From Methylocystis hirsuta (GTDB lineage: Bacteria > Pseudomonadota > Alphaproteobacteria > Rhizobiales > Beijerinckiaceae), in contig NZ_QWDD01000001.1 of assembly GCF_003722355.1 (NCBI RefSeq), positions 3,153,001 to 3,217,000 on the forward strand: DNA of 64,000 bases. Direction: 5' to 3'. Of the stretch, positions 15,578 to 24,247 are shown in pieces. Below the pieces are notes generated by a model that saw only the letters and a list, made by a program, of their open reading frames with translations, was not told where the DNA came from and searched no databases. Both the position numbers and the translations under genes were made by a program. Each line of letters starts with the position of its first letter. Position 1 is the first letter of the stretch.

Positions 15578-17220
15578 ATGACCGCTGGCGAAAAAGCCAT
15601 GCGACTTCTCCGCGCCGCGCTCGCGGCTGCGGCCGTTTCGGCGTTCGCCGCGCCTGCGGCCGGGGGCAGTATCCGCCGCGCCGCGCGGAGCTGTTTGACC
15701 CGCCGCCGCTCGTCGCGCTCTTTGGCGTCGAGCGCATCCCGACGCGCGCGCCGTTGGACAATCCGGACTTCGCCGTCGCGGACGCCGCGCCCGCCGCGAT
15801 TTTGCTCGACGTCGAGTTGCGCGCCGAGCCTGCAAAGCCAGACCCGCTCGACCTTGCCTGGAGCCTTCAGCCCGAAGAGAAGCGCGATCTCGCCCTGGCG
15901 CTCGACGCCTGGGCGGCGTCCGGCGACGCGGCACTCGGGCCGGAGCGCCATCGGCTGCGCGCGGCGCTGGCGGCCGCCTACGCCGCTCGAGATCTCGCGC
16001 CTTTTTGGATCGAGAACGGAGAATGGCGCGCCTCGGCCCGGGCCGCGCTCGCGCGCCTCGCGCTCGCCGCCGACGACGGACTGGATCTTCGCGCCTATGC
16101 GGCGCCCGACGCCGAAAAGGCGGCGCCCACGGCGGCGGACGAACTCGCGCTGTCGGAGGCAATCGCCGCCTATGCGCTGCAGGCGCGCGGCGCCCGGATC
16201 GAACCCGAGCGCATCTCGCGGCTCGTCGGGGCGAAAACGACCCTCCCCGATCCGGCGCTGGCCGTGGCCGAAGTCGCCGGCGCCGGCGCAAACGCCGGCG
16301 ACGCGCTGCAGGCCTATAATCCCTCGCATTACGGCTATCAGCAGCTGCGCGAAAAACTCATCGAGCTGAGAACGCAGCGCGCCAGCGCGCCGGCCTCTGA
16401 CGGACTTTACGCCGCAGCCACTGGGAACGTCACCCAGAGCGACGTCCTGCCGCCTGCAAGCAAGTCCAAGCGGCGCCGCGCCGCCGGACTCGCCAAGGCT
16501 TCGACCTCGCGGGTGGAAGCCGAAATCATCGCCAATATGGAGCGGTGGCGCTGGTTGCCGCGCGACCTTGGCGAAGAGCGGGTCGAGGTGAATATTCCCG
16601 ACTTTGAACTCGCCGTCGTGCGCAATGGCGAGGTGACGCATCGCACGCGAATCATCGTCGGCAAAGAGGCGACCCCGACGCCGATCTTCTCCAACGCGCT
16701 GCAGTACCTCATCGTCAATCCATATTGGAACGTGCCGCCGTCGATCCTGAACAAGGAGATGCTGCCGAAGGCGAATGGCGACGTCGCCGCCATCGCGGCG
16801 AGCGGTTTCAACGTGTCCTATCGCGGCGGCAAGCTCGTGGTGCGCCAGCCGCCCGGCGAACGCAATGCGCTTGGCCGCATCAAATTCATGTTCCCGAACG
16901 ATTTCTCGGTCTATTTGCACGATACGCCGTCGCGCAACCTGTTCGCCGCGTCGCATCGCGCCTTCAGCCATGGCTGCATGCGCGTCGACGCGCCTTTCGC
17001 CTTCGCCGAAGCCGTGCTCGGCCCCGGCAGCGGCTGGTCGGAGAGCCGCGTGCGCCGGCTGGTCGGCGGCTCGGAGCGCTACATCAATCTCGCCAAGCCG
17101 CTGCCGATCCACATCGAATATTTCACCGCCTATGTCGATGAAGGCGGCCGAATCGTGCTGCGCCCCGATCTCTATGGCTATTCGGCGCGGGTGCGGAAGG
17201 CTTTGGGGCTAGGCGCCTGA
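15578..17220 (+). CDS. L,D-transpeptidase (YcbB/LdtD-like) with apparent frameshift in signal peptide
   Basis: The catalytic C-terminal YkuD domain includes NPYWNVPPSILNKEMLPK, FPNDFSVYLHDTP and SHGCMRVDAP with the catalytic Cys. Such enzymes form 3-3 or lipoprotein cross-links in periplasmic peptidoglycan. An N-terminal helical region precedes it, as in LdtD. The frame containing the enzyme has no signal peptide. ATG 15578 in the neighbouring frame starts one (MRLLRAALAAAAVSAFAAPA) that runs into the run of five G at about 15662-15666. One additional G would join signal and enzyme cleanly (...AAPAAGGQYPPRRAELFD). It is therefore an assembly error, a real mutation, or phase variation. Without the shift the enzyme would be read from an ill-defined upstream start. 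Confidence 0.8.
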
Positions 17221-17886
17221 TCCGTTCACGGTCGCCGAAAACAGCGCGGCGCAGCCGACCGTTTCGACGCTGACCGCGCTGAAGCGCTTTTCGAGTTCGC
17301 GCGTCAGCGTCTCCAGATCGTCCTGCGTGTTCGAAAATACGCCCTTGGAATTATAGAACGCCATCAGCCTCTGCGCCGCAAAGCTGCGCGCGACGCCGCC
17401 CTGCAGCAGCGTCGAGCCGAAGACGACGGCGCCGGGAGACATCAAAGGCGACAGAAAATCGAACGCGCGCGCCTTCCTCGCCATGTCGCCCGGCAGGCAA
17501 TGCAGAAGATAATTCATGCCGAGCGAGTCGAATTTGGCGCCGTCATAGTCGATTGTCTCCAACACATTGCGCACATAGGTCTCGGGCCGGTAGCGCGCGA
17601 TGCGCCGCGCCGAGAATTGCAGCGCGTCGCGGTTTAAATCCATCAGCGCGACGCGCGGCGTCGCAGTTGGAAAACGGCAGCGATCGAGAAAATAGCCGGT
17701 GCCGACGCCGACATCGAGATGATTGCCGCTTATGTGTCGATCGTAATGGGCGAGCAGCCGCGGAGTCGAACATTTCCAGATCCAGCGATTGGACAGGCCA
17801 AGCACCAGCACATCGTAAATCGCAAGCATGTTCGGCGTGTAGACCGCCTGTCCCGCATGAATTTGCTCGGTCGTAATCGACGGCAT
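17209..17886 (-). CDS. Class I SAM-dependent methyltransferase
   Basis: 225 residues from ATG 17886 (MPSITTEQIHAGQAVYTPNM). Motif I is LDVGVGTGYFLDRC and the acidic end of strand 2 is VALMDLN. A characteristic segment, DSLGMNYLLHCLPGDM, stands where substrate-contacting residues lie. The frame runs further upstream without a conserved-looking sequence. The C-terminus overlaps the convergent L,D-transpeptidase stop by 12 bp. The substrate is unknown; similar proteins often methylate small molecules in specialised metabolism. It is transcribed divergently from the ABC-F gene 100 bp away. Confidence 0.78.
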   Translation of the reverse strand: MPSITTEQIHAGQAVYTPNMLAIYDVLVLGLSNRWIWKCSTPRLLAHYDRHISGNHLDVGVGTGYFLDRCRFPTATPRVALMDLNRDALQFSARRIARYRPETYVRNVLETIDYDGAKFDSLGMNYLLHCLPGDMARKARAFDFLSPLMSPGAVVFGSTLLQGGVARSFAAQRLMAFYNSKGVFSNTQDDLETLTRELEKRFSAVSVETVGCAALFSATVNGSGA

Positions 17887-17986
17887 CGCTCTCGCTCCAG
17901 GACTATCGACGGCTTCGGGGGTGACAACCGACCCGCCTGCGTGGAAGAAGCTTATCTCATGTTCATAAGACGCTGCTAAGCTTCCA

Positions 17987-19798
17987 ATGGCTCCTCCGCC
18001 CCTCCTCGCCCTCCAGGGCGTCATGCTCACGCTCGGCGGGAAGCCGCTGCTGGAGGGCGCCGATTTCGCCGTTGCGGCAGGCGCGCGGCTCTGCGTCGTC
18101 GGCCGCAACGGCTCGGGCAAATCGACGCTTCTCAAGATCGCGGCCGGCGAAATCGAGCCGGACGCCGGCGTGCGCTTCCTGCAGCCCGGCGCGTCGCTGC
18201 GCTATCTGCCGCAGGAGCCGGACTTTTCCGGCTTCGCCACCGCGCTTGCATATGTCGAAGCTGGCCTCGGGCCGCTCGACGATCCTCACGTCGCCAGAAC
18301 CCTGCTCAACGATCTGGGTCTCGAGGGGGACGAAAACCCCGCGCGCCTCTCGGGCGGCGAAGCGCGACGGGCGGCGCTCGCCCGCGTTCTGGCGCCTGAG
18401 CCCGACATTTTGCTGCTCGACGAGCCGACGAACCACCTCGATCTGCCGACGATCCTGTGGCTCGAAGAAAGGCTCGCGGCGTTGCGGTCGGCGCTCGTGC
18501 TCATCAGCCATGACCGCCGCTTTCTTCAGGATCTGACCCGGGAAACGCTTTGGATCGACCGCGGCCGCACACGCCATCTGGCGCGCGGCTTCAAGGAGTT
18601 CGAGGCCTGGCGCGACCGCGAATTGGAGGAAGAGGAAAAGCAGCAGCACAAGTTGGAGCGCAAGATCGTCGCCGAAGAACATTGGCTGCGCCACGGCGTT
18701 TCGGGGCGGCGCAAGCGCAACATGAAGCGACTCGGGGGCCTGCATCATCTGCGCGCGGAGCGCCGCGATCGCGTCATGCCGACCGGCGACGTGAAACTCG
18801 AAGCCAGCGAAGCGCAGCTTTCCGGCAAGCTGGTCATCGAGGCGATTAAAATTGGCAAATCCTATGGCGCGCGCGTCATCGTCGAGAATTTCACGACGCG
18901 CATATTGCGGGGCGACCGCATCGGAATCATCGGCGCGAACGGCGCCGGCAAGACGACGCTCGTCAACCTGCTGACCGGCGCGCTCGCGCCCGACAGCGGC
19001 AAGGTGCGATTAGGCGCCAATCTCGAAATGGCGACCCTCGAGCAGAGCCGCGCGAGTCTCGATCCGGGAACCACCTTGCAGGACGCGCTGACCGGCGGCG
19101 GCTCCGACACGATCGAGATCAATGGCGAACGGCGTCACGTCATCGGCTACATGAAGGATTTCCTGTTCAAGCCGGAACAGGCGCGCGCGCCCATCGGCAG
19201 GCTTTCGGGCGGCGAGCGCGGACGCTTAATGCTTGCGCGGGCGCTGGCGAAGCCGTCGAACCTCCTCGCGCTCGACGAACCAACCAACGACCTCGATCTC
19301 GAAACGCTCGATCTCCTAGAGGAAATGCTCGCGGATTATCCCGGCACGCTCATCGTCGTCAGCCATGATCGCGATTTTCTCGATCGCGTCGCAACCAGCG
19401 TTTTGATGAGCGACGCCGACGGCCGCTGGATTGAATATGCCGGCGGCTATAGCGACATGGTCGCCCAGCGCGGCAAGGGCGTGGAGACGCGGGGCGCGAT
19501 CGCCTCGGCGCGGGAGACGAAAGAAAAGCCCGCGCCGCGCGAGAAGGCGGCGATACGGCAGAAGCTCTCCTTCAAGGAGCAGCATGCGCTCGCGACCCTG
19601 CCCGGCAAGATCGACGCGTGGCGGGAAAAATGCGCGAAATTGCAGCGACTGCTCGATGACCCGGAGCTCTATGCGCGCGATCCGGCCAAATTCGCAAAGG
19701 CGAGCGAAGCATTCGCCGCGCTGCAAGCTGACATCGCTGAGGCCGAAGATGAGTGGCTTGCGCTCGAAATCAAGCGTGAGGAAGAACGGTCAAACTAG
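17987..19798 (+). CDS. uup: ABC-F family ATPase, Uup type
   Basis: 603 residues with two ABC ATPase cassettes and no membrane segments. Walker A motifs are GRNGSGKST (about residue 45) and GANGAGKTT. Signatures are LSGGEARRA and LSGGERGRL, and Walker B/H segments are LLLDEPTNHLDL and LALDEPTNDLDL. A linker between the cassettes, and a C-terminal coiled-coil (about 535-600) that binds DNA in E. coli Uup, complete the Uup layout. ABC-F proteins act on ribosomes; Uup also affects transposon excision and branch resolution. The last codons (EERSN) depart from the usual EIEG-like ending, and a possible lost tail lies near 20527-20569. Confidence 0.92.
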   Translation: MAPPPLLALQGVMLTLGGKPLLEGADFAVAAGARLCVVGRNGSGKSTLLKIAAGEIEPDAGVRFLQPGASLRYLPQEPDFSGFATALAYVEAGLGPLDDPHVARTLLNDLGLEGDENPARLSGGEARRAALARVLAPEPDILLLDEPTNHLDLPTILWLEERLAALRSALVLISHDRRFLQDLTRETLWIDRGRTRHLARGFKEFEAWRDRELEEEEKQQHKLERKIVAEEHWLRHGVSGRRKRNMKRLGGLHHLRAERRDRVMPTGDVKLEASEAQLSGKLVIEAIKIGKSYGARVIVENFTTRILRGDRIGIIGANGAGKTTLVNLLTGALAPDSGKVRLGANLEMATLEQSRASLDPGTTLQDALTGGGSDTIEINGERRHVIGYMKDFLFKPEQARAPIGRLSGGERGRLMLARALAKPSNLLALDEPTNDLDLETLDLLEEMLADYPGTLIVVSHDRDFLDRVATSVLMSDADGRWIEYAGGYSDMVAQRGKGVETRGAIASARETKEKPAPREKAAIRQKLSFKEQHALATLPGKIDAWREKCAKLQRLLDDPELYARDPAKFAKASEAFAALQADIAEAEDEWLALEIKREEERSN

Positions 19799-19839
19799 AA
19801 GACTTCCACTCTACAGCAGTAGGCACAATGGAAGTCTTC
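19798..19839 (+). terminator. Hairpin directly after uup
   Basis: Perfect 11-bp inverted repeat, GAAGACTTCCA (19798-19808) and TGGAAGTCTTC (19829-19839), with a 20-base loop, starting at the uup stop. There is no T run, so intrinsic termination is only likely, not certain. Confidence 0.5.
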
Positions 19840-19976
19840 CATGCAAAGTTTTGCCGCTCGTTATTGATGATCGAAAACAGCATAGCTAGATGTCTGGCTC
19901 TCTTCCAAGAGAAGCGCCGCTGCAGGGAAACTTGCATTGGCGCGTCAACTAATAATAGTTCCAGGGAGAAAGCTTC

Positions 19977-20438
19977 GTGACACGCGCATATCTCACTTTT
20001 GGCCGCCCTTTCGGCGCGACCGCATTGGCTCTTGCGATCCTCATCGGATGGTCGCGCCCTTCGATGGCGGGCGAAACCGTCGAGATCAAAATGCTCAACA
20101 AGGGCGCGGACCGTTATATGGTGTTCGAGCCGGAGGTCGTGCGGATCAACCCGGGCGACACGATTAAATTCGTCGCGGCCGACAAGGGGCATAACGCCGT
20201 CACGATAAAGGAGTTGCTTCCTTCGGGCGCGGAGCCATTCCGCGGCAAGATCAATGAGGAATTGGCGATCACGCTGTCCACGCCCGGCGTCTACGGCTTC
20301 CGTTGCGATCCCCACTACACGCTGGGAATGGTCGGCGTTGTCATCGTCGGAGAGCCGACCAATCTCGACGCCGCCAAGCAGGCGAAGCTGCCCGGCAAGG
20401 CGGGCGAGGTCATGACGAAACTTCTGGGGAGCCTCTGA
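19977..20438 (+). CDS. Pseudoazurin (type 1 copper protein)
   Basis: 153 residues from GTG 19977, with CCAGGGAGAAAG as ribosome site. A signal peptide of about 31 residues ends at SMAGE, so the mature cupredoxin is periplasmic. The type 1 copper ligands are visible: His72 (KGHNAV), Cys110, His113 and Met118 in FRCDPHYTLGM. The C-terminal helix is LPGKAGEVMTKLLGSL, as in pseudoazurins. It carries single electrons, typically to nitrite or nitrous oxide reductases or in C1 oxidation chains; no partner gene is adjacent. It stands alone between two hairpins and may be an insertion into the 3' end of uup. Confidence 0.93.
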   Translation: MTRAYLTFGRPFGATALALAILIGWSRPSMAGETVEIKMLNKGADRYMVFEPEVVRINPGDTIKFVAADKGHNAVTIKELLPSGAEPFRGKINEELAITLSTPGVYGFRCDPHYTLGMVGVVIVGEPTNLDAAKQAKLPGKAGEVMTKLLGSL

Positions 20439-20486
20439 GTCTTCGCGCCTCAATGCGGCGTTGGCGAACGCCCAATCAGCCGCAAC

Positions 20487-20520
20487 GAGAGAGGCTTTCG
20501 CCGCGGCGAAAGCCTCTCTC
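20487..20520. terminator. Perfect 34-bp palindrome after pseudoazurin
   Basis: The arms GAGAGAGGCTTTCGCCG and CGGCGAAAGCCTCTCTC are exact complements with no loop beyond the centre. It lies between the convergent pseudoazurin and MFS genes and can act in both directions. No T tract follows, so it may be a bidirectional hairpin of another kind. Confidence 0.5.
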
Positions 20521-20542
20521 CGAAGCCGCAAATGGCTCGAGA

Positions 20543-21862
20543 TCAAGCGCGACGAAATCGAAGGCTGACCCTGCCGATGCGGAAAATCAGCAAAGCCGTG
20601 ATCAGCGGTCCCAAGGCGAGCGCGAGCAGCGCGTCAGAAAATTCGCCCGTCGCGCCTTTGACGAGACCCACGAGGTAGGGTCCGGCAAAACCCGAGATAT
20701 TGCCGATCGAGTTTATCACCGCGACGCCGACCACGGCGTCGCCCGTTCCGAGCGCCAGCGTCGTGAAGCTCCAGAACGTCGGCAGCGCCGCGATCGCGCC
20801 GACAGCGGCGACCGACAGCGCGATCATCGACAGCAACGGCGTCGGCGCATAGGCCGCGCAGGCCAACCCTACGGCGCCGACGACGCCAGCCAGCGCCGTG
20901 TGGCCGACAGTCTCCCGCCGCCGGTCGGAGCTGCGGCTCCAGGCCCACATCGCGAGCGCGGCGCACATATAGGGAATTGACGCCAGCAAACTCGTGGCGA
21001 TGACGCCGAATCCGAAAGCTTTGATGATTTGCGGGAGCCAGAAGCTCAAACCATAGAGCGCAATGACGATCCCGAAATAGGCGACGCCGAGAATGAGAAT
21101 GCGCACATCCTTGAGCGCGCGCCAATGATCGCCATGATCTCGCCCGGCCTCGCGCTCGAGCACGGCGCGCAACGACGCCTTTTCGCCGGACGTGAGCCAT
21201 TTCGCCGACTGAGGTCCGTCAGGCAGATAGAAAAAACAGACAATTCCGAGAATGATCGAAGGCAGCGCCTCCATCAGGAACAGCCAGCGCCAGCCGCTGA
21301 TCCCGCCGACGCCGTTCAGCGAGGCGAGGATGAATCCCGAGATCGGCGATCCGATCGCGCTGGCGAGAGGAACCGCAATCAGGAAGCTGGCGAGAACGCG
21401 CGCGCGCTGGGCGGCGGGAATCCAATAGGTGAGATAGAGAATGACGCCCGGCGCGAAACCGGCTTCCATCACGCCGAGCAGCAGACGCAGAACCACGAAG
21501 CTCGCCTCGTTCCAGATGAAGGCGGTGAGCGCCGATACGAGGCCCCAACTCACCATAATGCGCGCGATCCACACGCGCGCGCCGACGCGGTGCATGATGT
21601 AATTGCTCGGCGCTTCGAACAGGCAGTAGCCGATAAAGAAGACCCCGGCGCCCCAGCCGAAGAATTCCGGCGTGAACCCGAGTTCGCCATTCATTGTCAG
21701 GGCGGCGAAGCCGATATTCACCCGGTCGAGATAAGCGACGATAAAGGCCGTGACGAGAAAAGGGACCAGTCGCCGCGCCACTTTCGCGACGACGCGGTCG
21801 GCGTCGAGAGCCTCGCGCGCCGCGCCCGGCTTTGGAGCGACCGCGACCGCCGCGTCCGACAT
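20543..21862 (-). CDS. MFS transporter, anion:cation symporter (ACS/phthalate) type
   Basis: 439 residues with 12 predicted membrane spans. The first loop is YLDRVNIGFAALTM, the hallmark of the ACS family, which imports organic anions such as tartrate, phthalate, glucarate or nicotinate by proton symport. SNYIMHRVGARVWIARIM and LRLLLGVMEAGFAPG also fit. It is the last gene of a three-gene minus-strand operon (nitroreductase, methyltransferase, MFS) with gaps of 3 bp or less. The shared substrate may be an aromatic or heterocyclic acid, but that is only inferred. Confidence 0.88.
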   Translation of the reverse strand: MSDAAVAVAPKPGAAREALDADRVVAKVARRLVPFLVTAFIVAYLDRVNIGFAALTMNGELGFTPEFFGWGAGVFFIGYCLFEAPSNYIMHRVGARVWIARIMVSWGLVSALTAFIWNEASFVVLRLLLGVMEAGFAPGVILYLTYWIPAAQRARVLASFLIAVPLASAIGSPISGFILASLNGVGGISGWRWLFLMEALPSIILGIVCFFYLPDGPQSAKWLTSGEKASLRAVLEREAGRDHGDHWRALKDVRILILGVAYFGIVIALYGLSFWLPQIIKAFGFGVIATSLLASIPYMCAALAMWAWSRSSDRRRETVGHTALAGVVGAVGLACAAYAPTPLLSMIALSVAAVGAIAALPTFWSFTTLALGTGDAVVGVAVINSIGNISGFAGPYLVGLVKGATGEFSDALLALALGPLITALLIFRIGRVSLRFRRA

Positions 21863-21865
21863 CGG

Positions 21866-22573
21866 CTAGGCCCGCTCAAAGCGCATGAGATGGTGCCAGC
21901 GATGCGGAACATCGCCCGGCAAGCGCGTCAGACCCGCCGCGTGCGCCTGTCGCTCTAGAAGCGATAATGGCTCGGGGTAGTCGCTTGTCGAGACATGATC
22001 GAAAATCGCGTCCTTCTCAGCTCGCGAAAGGCCGGTCCAATCCTTCTCGATCCAGGCGAAATAATGCCTCAGATAATCATCGCGCGTTTCGTCTTCCTCG
22101 CGCATCGTGTCGACCAGCAACAGCAGGCCGCCGGGCGCGAGCGCCAGCGACGCGCGGCGGAAGAATTCCGCTTTGTCCTCGGTCGACAGGTGATGCAGAA
22201 CGAAACTGCTGTGGAGGACATCATAGGAGACGCCGTCGGAAAGAGCCGACAGCATGTCGCTGTGCGCGAGTTGCACGGGGCATGGCAGAGATTTCAGATT
22301 TTCGGCTGCGCGCGCGAGCGCGGTGTCCGAAAGATCGATCCCCTTGTAGCTCGACGGCGAGATCCGGCGCAGTATCGGCGCAAAGACATGCGCATCGCCA
22401 CAACCGAGATCGAGCAGAGAGAAGGCTCGCCCTTCGAAGCGCTCGCGCAAGGCGCGCTCGACCTCTTCGCCGAGCGCCGCGTGGAACATGAAATCCTTGA
22501 CGACGACTTTCTCGTAGGTGTCCCAGAGATCGAAAATCTCGCCTGAGTATGCGCTCTTTACATCGGCGTCCAT
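21866..22573 (-). CDS. Class I SAM-dependent methyltransferase
   Basis: 235 residues from ATG 22573, preceded by AAAAAGG; ATG 22597, overlapping the previous stop, is the alternative. Motif I is FSLLDLGCGDAHVFAP; YKGIDLSDTAL supplies the acidic SAM-ribose contact, and SFVLHHLSTEDK and LALAPGGLLLLVDT follow. A Tyr-rich helix (DYLRHYFAWIEKDW) near the C-terminus probably covers the substrate. It is translated between the nitroreductase and MFS genes and is surely co-transcribed with them. The methyl acceptor is unknown. Confidence 0.82.
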   Translation of the reverse strand: MDADVKSAYSGEIFDLWDTYEKVVVKDFMFHAALGEEVERALRERFEGRAFSLLDLGCGDAHVFAPILRRISPSSYKGIDLSDTALARAAENLKSLPCPVQLAHSDMLSALSDGVSYDVLHSSFVLHHLSTEDKAEFFRRASLALAPGGLLLLVDTMREEDETRDDYLRHYFAWIEKDWTGLSRAEKDAIFDHVSTSDYPEPLSLLERQAHAAGLTRLPGDVPHRWHHLMRFERA

Positions 22574-22593
22574 GAGCCAGCCTTTTTGTCGAT

Positions 22594-23445
22594 TCACTTA
22601 AGAGCGAAGCCCAGTGCGTTGAGGGCTTCGCGAATGCGGTCGCGACCGCTCAACGCCTCCGGCCCGCGCACGCGCGACAGCGCTTGGCGAATCCACCCCT
22701 GATCCGGCAGGCCCTGCTCCTTCTGGAATTCCTTGAACTTTTCATCGAGCGTTTCGATCGCCTCGCGCTGCGCGTCACCCCATTCATATTGCTCGTGATG
22801 AAGCACCGCCGCCTGACCGAGGCGAGGCTTGACGGCGGCGTTGGCGGCCGGATCGGGAACGCCGACAACCATGCCGAAGACGGCGAAGACGTTCGGCGGC
22901 AAATTCAATTCCTTGGCGACCTCTTCCGGCTTGTTACGCATCGCGCCGATGTAGCAGCAGCCCAGCCCGATCGATTCAAGCGCGCTGACCGCGTTCTGCG
23001 CGGCGAGCGCGGCGTCGACCGCGCCGGTCAGGAACATCTCGAAGTAAGACAATCCGGCGGCGTCACGCCCCCTCTCGCGCCCGATATTCTCAAGCCGCGC
23101 GAGATCGCAGAGCCAGACGAGAAACAGCGGAGCGTGATGGACGTGCTTCTGACCGCCGGCAAGATCGGCGAGACGGGTCTTGCGCGCCTCGTCCTGCACC
23201 GCGACGACGCTCCAGACTTGCAGATTCGACGATGTGGACGCCGACTGCGCAGCCGCGACGACGATCTCCAGCGCGCCTTCGGGCAACGGTTCAGGCAGGA
23301 AATTCCGATGCGAACGATGCGCCAGAATGAGGTCGAGCGTGTCGTTCCACTGCGTGGGCTTTGGCGAATCGTCACGGCGATAGCGTTCAAACATCGCCGC
23401 CGCGCCGCGCGGATCGAATGGTTGCGGGCTCAAAGGCTTGTTCAT
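22594..23445 (-). CDS. Nitroreductase family oxidoreductase (FMN-dependent, NfsA-like)
   Basis: 283 residues from ATG 23445, which has AAAGGAAGC upstream. The flavin-binding start LAHRSHRNFLPEPLPEGALE with RSHR contacts, QSASTSSNLQVWSVV, and GAVDAALAAQNAVSALESIGLGCCYIG are all typical. It would reduce nitro groups, quinones or flavins with NAD(P)H in the cytoplasm. It is first in a tight operon with a methyltransferase and an ACS-type importer. A dispensable role in modification of an imported compound is plausible. The promoter must lie in the 90 bp before the divergent BrnT gene. Confidence 0.87.
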   Translation of the reverse strand: MNKPLSPQPFDPRGAAAMFERYRRDDSPKPTQWNDTLDLILAHRSHRNFLPEPLPEGALEIVVAAAQSASTSSNLQVWSVVAVQDEARKTRLADLAGGQKHVHHAPLFLVWLCDLARLENIGRERGRDAAGLSYFEMFLTGAVDAALAAQNAVSALESIGLGCCYIGAMRNKPEEVAKELNLPPNVFAVFGMVVGVPDPAANAAVKPRLGQAAVLHHEQYEWGDAQREAIETLDEKFKEFQKEQGLPDQGWIRQALSRVRGPEALSGRDRIREALNALGFALK

Positions 23446-23535
23446 GGCGCTTCCTTTAGGCGGGTTGCTCTGCTGGCGCAACATTCCGCCCTGTCGCTTT
23501 GTTGACTCGCTTGTATATTATGGAAATATACACAA

Positions 23536-23838
23536 ATGGTCAATTTCGAGCATGTCGCCGGTTTCGAGTGGGATCACGGCAACGCGCGCAAAAGCGTCGA
23601 AAAGCACGACGTGAGCCAAGCGGAGGCTGAGCAGATGTTTGCCAATGATCCGCTGATCGTGACGGACGACTTGGCTCACAACGAGAACGAGCCACGCTAT
23701 CACGCCCTCGGTCGAACGGACGCATCTCGATTGCTGCATGTCACATTCACGCTGCGCTCAAACGGGACGCGCATTCGAGTTATCTCCGCCCGCGACATGA
23801 GTCGCAAGGAACGACAACGCTATGAGCAAGACGACTAA
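23536..23838 (+). CDS. brnT: BrnT-family RNase toxin
   Basis: 100 residues with the RelE-like BrnT fold. FEWDHGNARKSVEKHDVS is the diagnostic N-terminal segment, and LLHVTFTLRSNGTRIRVISARDMSRKERQRYE the C-terminal one with the RVISAR catalytic strand. The first gene of a two-gene module, it overlaps the following BrnA frame by 17 bp, the normal order for this type II system. ATG 23536 lies just downstream of an AT-rich stretch (TATATTATGGAAATATACAC) that is likely the autoregulated promoter. Confidence 0.9.
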   Translation: MVNFEHVAGFEWDHGNARKSVEKHDVSQAEAEQMFANDPLIVTDDLAHNENEPRYHALGRTDASRLLHVTFTLRSNGTRIRVISARDMSRKERQRYEQDD

Positions 23839-24085
23839 GACTCCGCCGCCGACGTTCGCTACCGAAGCAGACGAACGTGCTTATTGGGAACGTCACGACT
23901 CCGCGGAACATATCGACTGGAGCAAGGCGAAGCGCGTTCGGATGCCGAATCTCAAACCGTCGACAACCTCGATCTCTTTGCGGCTTCCGGTGAGTCTGCT
24001 CGAGCAGATCAAGATCGCGGCCAACAAGCGCGACGTGCCCTATCAGTCGCTCATAAAAATCTGGCTCGCCGAGAAGGTTCGCTAA
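23822..24085 (+). CDS. brnA: BrnA-family antitoxin
   Basis: 87 residues. The C-terminal SISLRLPVSLLEQIKIAANKRDVPYQSLIKIWLAEKVR is a ribbon-helix-helix DNA-binding domain of the BrnA/CopG type. The N-terminal YWERHDSAEHIDWSKAKR would wrap the toxin. It overlaps brnT and would bind BrnT and repress the shared promoter. Confidence 0.9.
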   Translation: MSKTTKTPPPTFATEADERAYWERHDSAEHIDWSKAKRVRMPNLKPSTTSISLRLPVSLLEQIKIAANKRDVPYQSLIKIWLAEKVR

Positions 24086-24121
24086 GCCATAGGAAATCCG
24101 GTTATCCGTTCGCTTGGACGA

Positions 24122-24231
24122 TGTCATTCCCGGTAGGCCGAAGGCCTGACCGGGAATCCAGAGCAACGTCGCGAAGGATTGGTTCTTTCTGGATTCCCGA
24201 TCGCGCGCGAAGCGCGCGTCGGGAATGACAT
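24122..24231. repeat. Intergenic repeat of two CATTCCCG..CGGGAATG hairpins
   Basis: Hairpin 1 (about 24125-24158) has ATTCCCGG arms and an inner AGGCC-GAA-GGCCT stem. Hairpin 2 (about 24190-24226) has ATTCCCGATCGCGCGC, a GAA loop and its complement. The pair is itself arranged head to head (GGGAATCCAGA and TCTGGATTCCC). It is a typical mobile-looking repeat of this order, between brnA and the convergent gck gene. Confidence 0.8.
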
Positions 24232-24247
24232 TCGACCAGATGTGTCG

